Shown here one piece after another: positions 51,401 to 58,352 of a DNA stretch of 64,000 bases. Made by a program: the position numbers and the translations under genes. The stretch lies in contig DGIA01000006.1 of NCBI GenBank assembly GCA_002392965.1, positions 62,001 to 126,000 of the forward strand. The letters are read 5' to 3'. The notes under the pieces are model-generated. The model made no database searches and was not told where the DNA came from. It saw nothing but the letters and a program-made list of their open reading frames with translations. The DNA comes from Bacteroidales bacterium UBA3834 (GTDB lineage: Bacteria > Bacteroidota > Bacteroidia > Bacteroidales > P3). How positions within the stretch are numbered: position 1 is the stretch's first letter; the number at the start of each line of letters is the position of its first letter.

Positions 51401-54400
51401 GGGCACTGGAGCCTGTATGCACTCCGCGGAAGGCCACACGGTTGCCAGCGCCGGTATAGTTGGCGAAATTCACAGTGTATTCGGTATGGGTGGTGGTCAA
51501 GGCGATGGTATCCACTCCCACAAAGCTGGTGTTGGGAGAAGCTTCGTTTTGCACCACACCCACGATGAGGTTTATCGCGTTGGTATTGCGTTTGGCCCAG
51601 AACACAACCTCCACAGTGTTCATCGGGTAGTTCACGGTGTCAATCTCCGGCGCGATAATCATCTCGTCAGAGGGGTAGGTCGTGGTGGTAGTGGCGAAGT
51701 AGAAATAGAAGTTTTTCGTACCGCTATGTGCGTTACCGGTATTAATATAAGGATAGTAGTTGTAACTGGTGGAAGGAGCATTGTTCCATTTCAGCCAGCA
51801 GGTAGGCATGGGCGAGGAGGTACCGGAAGCATATGTTTCGAGGTCCAGCACAAGAGGCAGGGCGTTCATGCCGCATTCCGTGGTAAACTGGGCGGCAAAC
51901 GACCACGGACCCATGTCGGTGGCCGAGCATACGGCACGCACATACACGTCATAGTTGGTACCCTGGGTCAGGCCGGTCAGGTTCACGCTGTCCTCAACAC
52001 TGGTCACCGTGACGCCGTTGCCCTGCACGAAGCCATGCGGGCCATACTCGATTTCGAAGTTCGCGGCTGCCGAGCTCCAATGCACCGTGGCGCCGGTCTG
52101 GCTGATGTTGTTGAACGTCACATTGGTGGGACGCGGGCAACTCGGGATGTAATCCACCAGGATGTCATCCACATAGCAGTAGGAGTAGGCATAGGTGACA
52201 CCGCCGATAAGCGGCGTCACGGGGTCATAGATGGCGATATACTTGCCGGTACCGGTGTAGTTGGCAAAACTCACCTCCACACCATGCACCGACAAGGCGG
52301 CGGCACCATGCAGGTTGATGGTATCCACAGCTGTGAAGGTGGAGATGTCGTTGGGGTTGTCCATCACACCCACCAGCAGATAGGTGTAATAATAGTTGGA
52401 AGCGGTACTGTAGGTCTTCACATTGAAGCTCATCATCAGCTGCTTCACCGAATCGGCAGCCATCATCGGCAGGGCGGCATAGCTGTAGATGGCTGTCGTG
52501 CTGGTCGAAGAAGGATGATAGCCGTAGAAGTAGAGGCTACGGGCACCAGAGACAGCATTGGTGGCGTAGGGATAGGGGAAGGCGGTGGCACTGCTCGTTC
52601 CCTTGGTCCAGCAGGGACTGATGGGGTTGGTCGCGCCACTGGCATAGGACTCGAAATTCTCGCTGTAAGGCAGGCTCTGCGCCACACAGGCAGTACGGAC
52701 ACTACCCTCGATGGTCCACTCAGAATGCTCGGTGGCCGAGCAGAGGGCACGCACGTAATAATAATAGGTAGTGTTCTGCGTCAGGCCGTTGATGGTGATG
52801 GTGTCGTCGGCCACGGTGTAGGTGGTGAAACCGGTAGTCGAATCAGGGTTAATCGATGTCGTGCTGACAGCCACCTCATAGTTGGCGGCGTTGCCGTTCC
52901 ACGTGAGGGTCATCGCTGTATCGATGACGTTCAGCACCTCCACATCGGTGGGACGTATGCAGGGAGGAATCTCGGTGCAGACGTTGAACACGATATTGGG
53001 GCGGTAGTTTGTGCGATAAACTGTGTTTTGGGCCGCGGTGGTCGTGCTACGGTAACCGTACAAACTGAGGTAATCGGGCGAGGTTGATGTATAATAGAAA
53101 CTCACACCCGCCGTGGCGTTGGTGTCGTGGCAGAGGTTGACCAGCAGGTTGCTATTGCCGCTGTAGGTAAAGACGCTGTCGAACATTATCTCCACCCAGC
53201 TACTTGTCGGCACCACCAGATCGCCGCTATAGACGAGGGTCATCGTCGAACGATCGACGGTGTCGTTAGCCGCGGTAGAACCGATGGCATCGAGCGAGGT
53301 CTCCTTCAAGTAAACCTTGGCCTTGCGGATAGTGCCGCCTGTAGTGCCGCTGTGCAATTTGATGCCGTTGATACGGTTGTTCGTTTGCAGACCCATGTCG
53401 TTGAGTTCGGCAGCGGTATAGATGGTGCTGCTGAAACCGGTACGGTACGAACTGCTGCTGTGGAACGTATATGTGGAAGACGCAGAAGTTCCGTTACCAA
53501 TGGTATCAATGATATTGATACTGTTCGGACCGCAGTCGAGGGTAGTGCGCACCGTCAACGGCTCGCTCAGCATGCTGGTGTCCTCATCGCCGCAGATGGC
53601 GCGGACCATGAAGGTATAGTTGGTCACAGGGGTCAGGCCGGTGGCCGAGTAGCTGTTGGTGCTGACAGGAATCCAGGGGCCGTTGTTGAGTTTCACCTCC
53701 CAGCCGCCTGCCTCGGTGCCGTGTGCTGTCCACGAGTAGTCAATCTGGTAGGCTCCCACCGAGTCGGCCGTCACGTTAGTCGGGGCCGGGCAGGTAATCT
53801 TCCATACATGGACATTATCAACCGTGGCAGGAGGCATGGTGCCCGACGTACCATCGTTACGCCACAGGAACACAAGTTTATAGAGTCCTGTCTGCCCTGC
53901 ACCGACATGGCAGATGGTCTCGTTGTTCGTCCATGTTCCATTGAGGTTCAGTTTGACTGCATTGTTATAGTTACCCACATTGAGCCAACCGGTTGGCGTG
54001 GCGGTGACTGTGATGCCATTCAAGTTGGCCGGGGTGATGGTCACGTCGTTGGGAACAACGAATGCTCGCAAGTAATCATAAGTGCTCTCACCCTGAGCGC
54101 GCCAGTCGAAGCTGATTGCATAGTCGCCAGTGTCGGGCACCTCCAGCAGACGGAAAGCATAGACAATACTGGCAGTGGTAATATTGTAGTTGGGCGAAGT
54201 GCCATTGTCGCTGATGAAGAGGGCACGGCTGCCGCTCACAGTGGCATCCCCATGGCTGCCTATCATCCAACGGTTGGTCTGGTCGGCATTGAGAAACACC
54301 CATCCACTGTCCTGCTCGGCTTCGAAGCCTGTGTAGTAGGGCAGCGTGGCAGGGACGGAATTGGTCTGGAAACGGAAACTGGTCGGTTCCGACACATCGC

Positions 54401-56939
54401 CACCGCAGTTGGCGCTGACATAGACGTCATACTCCGTGTTGACATCAAGGTTGCTCAAGATGATGCTGGTATCGTTAGTCGTCTCCACCATGCCCTCGCC
54501 GAGGGTAAATCCGCGGGGACCGTACTCCACCGTCCAGCTGCTCGGGTTGGGCGTTCGCGGGTCGGGCGTCCACGAAAGGGTCGCCTCGTCGGTACTCACC
54601 GTGTCGAGCACCACGGCCGACGGCCAGTAGCAGGACGGGATCTGCCTCAGAACCACGTCGTCAACATAGACCGTATTGTAATTGTAAGTAGTCACGTTGG
54701 CGGGCACCTCGGCATAGAACACCACATATTTGCCCGTACCGGTATAGTCGGCAAAACTCACCTCGGCGCTGTGCACCGAAGAGGCTGCACCAGTCGAGAA
54801 ATCAAGCGTGTCAACAGGAACAAAGGTAGGACCCACACCCGCCGTTTCTGCCACACCGACCACCAGCCGGCAAGTGTACGTATAGGTGGAGGTGTTGGTC
54901 ACTGACGTACCGCGTTTGACACCGAAGTTCACCATCAAATCGCTCATCTCCATGTTCTCGTCGATGGGTGGCAGTGCCGCCCAGCAACCATAACTGACAG
55001 AACTGCTCTTACCTGAATAGAAATAAAGGCCGCGACTGCCATTGATGGCGGCCGAGCTGTAGGGATATGGGAAAGTTGTGGTGGTGCCGGAGCCCACGAG
55101 GTTCTTATCCCAGCAGCCGTTGATGGGGTAGGCGGCGCCTGTGCCGTAGGCCTCGAAGTCCTCGCTGTAGGGCAGGTCGTCCAGCGTCAACGGGTTGCAG
55201 GCCGTCGTGACGCTGAATGTGGCAAAGCCCAAGGTGGTGTCGCTGCCGCAGATTGTATAGACACGGCCCTCATAGATGAGGCCCGTCTGGAGGCTGTCAA
55301 GGGTGAAGCTGGTGCCGCTGACCTCCAGCGTGTCCCATCCCGTGGTGTTGTTCCTGTGCCACAGCACCATAAAGGTCGTGGCATCGGGGTGGACAATATC
55401 GAGGGTAGCCGAGGTGGCGGTCAGCAGGGTGCTATCGACTGTGACCTCCGTCGGGCGGATGCAGGTGGGCATGTAATCCACCGTGATATCGTCAATATAG
55501 GTGTAACCTGTCGAGGTACCTGTTTGTTCAGCGACAATGGCAATATACTGCCCATTGCCGGTGTAGCCGGCCAGTGGCACCTCCACGAACTCCCACACGC
55601 TGTTCGTGCTCACATGGCCGGTAGCCAGGGTGTCGAGGGTGCTGATATCGTTCGGGTCGGTCATCACACCCACCACCCAGTAGCCATAGTTGGTCGTGGT
55701 ACTGCGATAGGCCCAGAAGGAGAGCTGCAGCTGGTCGATGTCCTCCTCGAAGAGCGGCAGGGTCAGCCAGCTTTGGATGGACGAAGTCCGATATAGCGAA
55801 AGACCCTTGGTGCCGCTGTGATGGTTAGTATTGGGAGAAGGATAGTTGGTCGTGGTACCCATCTGATGACGTCCCAGACAGGGATTGAAAGTCGAAGTGG
55901 TGGTAGTTCCCGAGGCATCCTCGAAACCATAGGTCCAAGGCAGCGAATCGGCAGCGATAGCCTCACAGGGGGTGGTGAAACTCAACGTGTTGACATAACT
56001 CGTGTCGTCGGCACCGCAATAGGCACGCACCCGTAACGTATAGTTGGTTTGAGGGGTCAAGTTGTCGAAATAGAGGGAGGTACTTGTGTAGTATTCCCAG
56101 TCACTCCCGTTGAGACTATAGTAATAACCCGACTCAGAGCCACTGGGAGAAAGAGCCACCGTGGCATCGGTGGGATTGAGGTCGGACAAAGCGACGGCAG
56201 GCGCCGGGCAGCTGATGACCGGCGCAGTGAAGGTATAGTAGCGGTTGGCATTGGGCCATGTGTTGGTAGCAATGGTCCCCGACTGACCCGCAGTGTAATG
56301 GGTGGCTACATGCGAAGCATTGATGAGCCAGATGTCGGTGGCATCGACACACATACCGCACTGACGCGTGACAGCAGGCAGGATGGGCGGCTGCGTGGCG
56401 GCATAGACAATCGTGATATTGCCATTGGGATAGAGATGCACCTGCCATTTGAGCAGCGAGTTGCGGGAAGTAGTGTTATAGGTCGATGTAGCAAACTCAA
56501 TCACAAGCAACGAGTCGCCGGCAAGGTCAACCGTGTTGTACTTGCGCACATAACCCGAATCCGACAAGAATCCATCACAACCCATCACATTGATTTTCGG
56601 ATTGTTGGTAATCGCATAGGTCGAACTGAACGGAGTGGAGTAATTGTTTGTGCCAGTGACGGTGTTACCCAAACGCAAGTTACCGTCGGAATTGACGGAG
56701 AACTTGGTATAAGTACCCGATGCAAACGGGAAGGCAAATCCGATGTCACATAGGGACGAGGCACCGTAGTCACCGGCGCCCGGCGTAATCAACGAGGGCT
56801 CCGTAGTCGGCACGGTAATCCATTTGTTGGCATCGGTGCCGGTACTAAACGTGTAGTCATTCAGCGTCAGCTGTGCCTTCGATGCCCATGGCAGCGACAA
56901 GGCCGCCAGAAGCATCAAAATCGATAATCGTTTTTTCAT
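48423..56939 (-). CDS. Giant T9SS surface protein with fibronectin III and jelly-roll modules
   Basis: The 2838-residue protein has a signal peptide (1-22). About eleven fibronectin III-like domains each start with Cys-x-x-Pro (near residues 243, 492, 768, 1050, 1326, 1603, 1863, 2133, 2416, 2505 and 2593). About six MAM/choice-of-anchor-J-type jelly-rolls lie between them, starting Leu-Pro-Tyr-x-x-x-Phe-Glu and often containing Cys-Trp. Near 2690-2755 is an InlB-B-like module, and the C-terminus is a type A sorting domain (Tyr-Pro-Asn-Pro-Ala ... Val-Asp-Leu-Asn-Gly-Arg ... Gly-Ala-Tyr-Phe-Val-Arg). No enzyme motif is seen. It is probably a long cell-surface or matrix adhesin. It is a single-gene unit with its own promoter (57017) and terminator. 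Confidence 0.9.
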   Translation of the reverse strand: MKKRLSILMLLAALSLPWASKAQLTLNDYTFSTGTDANKWITVPTTEPSLITPGAGDYGASSLCDIGFAFPFASGTYTKFSVNSDGNLRLGNTVTGTNNYSTPFSSTYAITNNPKINVMGCDGFLSDSGYVRKYNTVDLAGDSLLVIEFATSTYNTTSRNSLLKWQVHLYPNGNITIVYAATQPPILPAVTRQCGMCVDATDIWLINASHVATHYTAGQSGTIATNTWPNANRYYTFTAPVISCPAPAVALSDLNPTDATVALSPSGSESGYYYSLNGSDWEYYTSTSLYFDNLTPQTNYTLRVRAYCGADDTSYVNTLSFTTPCEAIAADSLPWTYGFEDASGTTTTSTFNPCLGRHQMGTTTNYPSPNTNHHSGTKGLSLYRTSSIQSWLTLPLFEEDIDQLQLSFWAYRSTTTNYGYWVVGVMTDPNDISTLDTLATGHVSTNSVWEFVEVPLAGYTGNGQYIAIVAEQTGTSTGYTYIDDITVDYMPTCIRPTEVTVDSTLLTATSATLDIVHPDATTFMVLWHRNNTTGWDTLEVSGTSFTLDSLQTGLIYEGRVYTICGSDTTLGFATFSVTTACNPLTLDDLPYSEDFEAYGTGAAYPINGCWDKNLVGSGTTTTFPYPYSSAAINGSRGLYFYSGKSSSVSYGCWAALPPIDENMEMSDLMVNFGVKRGTSVTNTSTYTYTCRLVVGVAETAGVGPTFVPVDTLDFSTGAASSVHSAEVSFADYTGTGKYVVFYAEVPANVTTYNYNTVYVDDVVLRQIPSCYWPSAVVLDTVSTDEATLSWTPDPRTPNPSSWTVEYGPRGFTLGEGMVETTNDTSIILSNLDVNTEYDVYVSANCGGDVSEPTSFRFQTNSVPATLPYYTGFEAEQDSGWVFLNADQTNRWMIGSHGDATVSGSRALFISDNGTSPNYNITTASIVYAFRLLEVPDTGDYAISFDWRAQGESTYDYLRAFVVPNDVTITPANLNGITVTATPTGWLNVGNYNNAVKLNLNGTWTNNETICHVGAGQTGLYKLVFLWRNDGTSGTMPPATVDNVHVWKITCPAPTNVTADSVGAYQIDYSWTAHGTEAGGWEVKLNNGPWIPVSTNSYSATGLTPVTNYTFMVRAICGDEDTSMLSEPLTVRTTLDCGPNSINIIDTIGNGTSASSTYTFHSSSSYRTGFSSTIYTAAELNDMGLQTNNRINGIKLHSGTTGGTIRKAKVYLKETSLDAIGSTAANDTVDRSTMTLVYSGDLVVPTSSWVEIMFDSVFTYSGNSNLLVNLCHDTNATAGVSFYYTSTSPDYLSLYGYRSTTTAAQNTVYRTNYRPNIVFNVCTEIPPCIRPTDVEVLNVIDTAMTLTWNGNAANYEVAVSTTSINPDSTTGFTTYTVADDTITINGLTQNTTYYYYVRALCSATEHSEWTIEGSVRTACVAQSLPYSENFESYASGATNPISPCWTKGTSSATAFPYPYATNAVSGARSLYFYGYHPSSTSTTAIYSYAALPMMAADSVKQLMMSFNVKTYSTASNYYYTYLLVGVMDNPNDISTFTAVDTINLHGAAALSVHGVEVSFANYTGTGKYIAIYDPVTPLIGGVTYAYSYCYVDDILVDYIPSCPRPTNVTFNNISQTGATVHWSSAAANFEIEYGPHGFVQGNGVTVTSVEDSVNLTGLTQGTNYDVYVRAVCSATDMGPWSFAAQFTTECGMNALPLVLDLETYASGTSSPMPTCWLKWNNAPSTSYNYYPYINTGNAHSGTKNFYFYFATTTTTYPSDEMIIAPEIDTVNYPMNTVEVVFWAKRNTNAINLIVGVVQNEASPNTSFVGVDTIALTTTHTEYTVNFANYTGAGNRVAFRGVHTGSSAQYIYLDDIVIEQMSACPRAFDLTAEDATQNSVVLDWADTIGSTQWVVSYAKDTSNNWTEVTANSHPFVLTGLTANTIYKYRVAPICAGGQQSDWSRTTYRFNTAMVPATVPYTYNFEDAAEWANWQTISNNNAKWYRGTMAAGDTTNVMYLSADNGSTNSWLRAQVTNSAAYRDIDFGPVPHSFEVSFRYHGGGHNTGNYDGVTVLLEDPTDIPVASNTYLEGPWGHFGVVHARRDTTWDTHTVLFDNISGVHRVAFLHFNNAVSADTAYLNIAPAIDDITITMQTCERPDSVTVDAINSTFATVHWLGDTAGTYVVDYRPAGTTGTDHYDTVTSLSAVITGLSASTTYNVRVRRICDDTTVSYWSNYATFTTALCQNAGVATIGDETSTTTTYASPVNNLWKNTLTETIIDSTELTGISDITTIGYYYNYATAMTKKTNVDIWIQPTTKSEFAGTTASDAEPLNTATALKVYHGPLNCSQGWNYFVLDTAFHYSGSGNLMVIVDDNSGQYDASSYTFKSTSTSQYKTFAFYSDSDNPDINNIPNSAGTKARYQYRVVMKLIDCGVSTVCNAPEIVYDTTTETTATLTWTPTNAASYEVAMVQGTWVESTAGTGVTGNTYTFSNLQPGTDYVLGVRAVCGENSYSDWTTVTVTTATHPCYAPTGLTITNITFDGGSIGWVVGEQGQTAFQVNLHNSTLDSNILVNDATTLTLTGLYSGTDYEIKVRAVCGTDNYSDWSNMVTLTPISCDAPTNVQAPNVTATTAIITWAGTASQYEVRYGVDISTSTGDVVVVENTTTASLTGLDPETEYDVYVRAICAEGVSSDWTAKFQFTTSASSGVTYTVTLTKNDNNGGTVEGAGTYEQGATATIKAIPAEGYYFAKWSDNDTHSVRQIVVNSDIDLMAYFYELGGIDDVYGSEVVLYPNPASTQVTLAGLETGATVNVVDLNGRSCGQWLATGESMTIDLTGYAQGAYFVRIVGEQGTAVRKLIVK

Positions 56940-57016
56940 ACTTGAGATATTTAAAAATTGTTATTTCAATCCGTTACATCGAAGAAAGCCCTTCGGCCCT
57001 TTTCGGAACAACACCG

Positions 57017-57047
57017 CAAAAGTAGGAAAAAGAATCCGTTTTTGCAA
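57017..57047 (-). promoter_or_regulatory. Promoter of the giant surface protein gene
   Basis: On the minus strand TTG (57045-57047), a 20-nt spacer and TACTTTTG (57017-57024). The leader is about 70 nt. Repeat element D ends about 38 nt upstream of the -33 box. Confidence 0.8.
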
Positions 57048-57084
57048 GCGTTTTTTTATTTTTTAACACTCCAAAAAACCACAA

Positions 57085-57192
57085 CCATCTGATAATCAAC
57101 TTCAACACATACATCCCCTACCTCTGACCTAGTATTGACCTAGTATTGACCTAGTACTAACCTAGTACTGACCTAGTACTGACCTGGTACAT
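57085..57192 (-). repeat. Dispersed intergenic element D (six 11-nt units)
   Basis: Read on the minus strand there are six consecutive units, gtcagtactag or gtcaatactag with single changes (57126-57190). A spacer follows, and then the tail gattatcagatggttgtgg (about 57085-57105), which resembles the tail of elements A-C. It is inverted relative to the other three and longest in units. The remaining 57193-57398 stretch holds no gene or clear structure. Confidence 0.8.
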
Positions 57193-57398
57193 CCATCCAT
57201 CGGTACACCAAGGCAAAAGCTCTCATACAGAACCACTTACACTAAAAAGCCCCAAGTAACCACCTGAAAACAAGGAATGAAACCCCTCTGGTTCAGTACT
57301 GCCTCAGTATGCAGCATAGAGCCAGAGCTATGTTTGACTCGTAGGGAAAGCGGTCAACAAACAATGGTGACAGGAAGCGGCACGTGATGAAGACGGCC

Positions 57399-58205
57399 TT
57401 AATAGCAGTTCTGCACGAAGTTGAGCAGTCGCGGCTTGATGTACTCGCGCTCCTCGAGGAACGACATGTGGGCCACATCGTCGAGCAGCAACACTTCGGC
57501 CCGTCGAGGCAGAAGGGTTTGTGTGACAGCCAGTTCGACAGGAATGCGGGGGTCGTTCTTGCCATAGATGAAATAGACCGGCACATCGAGCTGCTGCAAC
57601 ACGCCGATGCGCGACGGGCGGCGGGCCATGCCGCGCTGGGCGGCGACGATGGAGGCCGCGGTGGTCTCGAGACATTGGTCGGTGAGGTCCTTGATGTCCT
57701 TGCTGAGGGCTGCCCGGCGGCTGCCGTCGAAGAGCGAGGGTATGAAGTCGAGGATGTAGCCGGCCCGGTTCTCCTCCACCCTGCGGCAGACCTCCTCGCG
57801 GGAGGCACGGTGGGCGTCGCTGTCGGCCATGGCGTGCGAGTTGATAAGCCCCAGGCCACGCAGCGAGTAGGGGTACTTCTCGGCAAAGGCCAGCGCCACA
57901 TAGCCGCCCAGGGAATGACCGGCCATGACGCATTGCTCCACGCCGCAGGCATTGAGCACGTCCTTGACGATGCGGGCCATGAAGTCGGTGGTGTGCACGT
58001 CGCAGAAGGTGTCGGTCAGCCCGTGTCCCGGCAGGTCGATGGTGATCACCCGCAGGCGGTGCATATAGCTCAGCACGTATGAGCTCCAGACATCGAGGTT
58101 CTGCAGCAGACCATGCAGCAAGACAAGGGTTTGCGTATTGTTACGACCTTCGTCGCGATAGTGGACGGTACGTCCATCGACTGTCAGGGTGCGGTGTTGT
58201 TCCAT
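57399..58205 (-). CDS. Alpha/beta hydrolase
   Basis: The 268-residue alpha/beta-fold hydrolase has an oxyanion-hole segment Leu-Leu-His-Gly-Leu-Leu-Gln-Asn (29-36) and nucleophile Ser98 in Gly-His-Ser-Leu-Gly-Gly. The acid is probably the Asp in Tyr-Gly-Lys-Asn-Asp-Pro-Arg-Ile-Pro, and the catalytic His is in Val-Ala-His-Met-Ser near the C-terminus. A lid-like helical insertion lies between residues ~135 and 205. The substrate is unknown; the pattern fits esterases and related enzymes broadly. The start at 58205 is preferred because a TATTTTTG -7 element lies at 58233. No operon partner. Confidence 0.88.
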   Translation of the reverse strand: MEQHRTLTVDGRTVHYRDEGRNNTQTLVLLHGLLQNLDVWSSYVLSYMHRLRVITIDLPGHGLTDTFCDVHTTDFMARIVKDVLNACGVEQCVMAGHSLGGYVALAFAEKYPYSLRGLGLINSHAMADSDAHRASREEVCRRVEENRAGYILDFIPSLFDGSRRAALSKDIKDLTDQCLETTAASIVAAQRGMARRPSRIGVLQQLDVPVYFIYGKNDPRIPVELAVTQTLLPRRAEVLLLDDVAHMSFLEEREYIKPRLLNFVQNCY

Positions 58206-58232
58206 GGCGGAGAGGGTGTTACAAACTCGGTG

Positions 58233-58240
58233 CAAAAATA
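58233..58240 (-). promoter_or_regulatory. -7 element of the alpha/beta hydrolase gene
   Basis: TATTTTTG followed by C on the minus strand, 28 nt before the start codon. No clear -33 TTG. Confidence 0.5.
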
Positions 58241-58352
58241 CGAATAAAAAGCCATACAGAAATCCTCGCCGGAGGAATTTATACCCAACCGATTGTTAAT
58301 AAGTGTTCAACAGAAAAGAAACAACGCCGGTGCAGGCCTGACGAGCTGTCTG

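Noticed and set aside
49320..53087. A 1255-codon open frame on the plus strand opposite the giant surface-protein gene
   Set aside because: It is a shadow of the repeated fibronectin/jelly-roll coding sequence. It has no signal, domain or promoter, and the composition (Val, Gly, Arg, His rich) follows the codon structure of the opposite strand.
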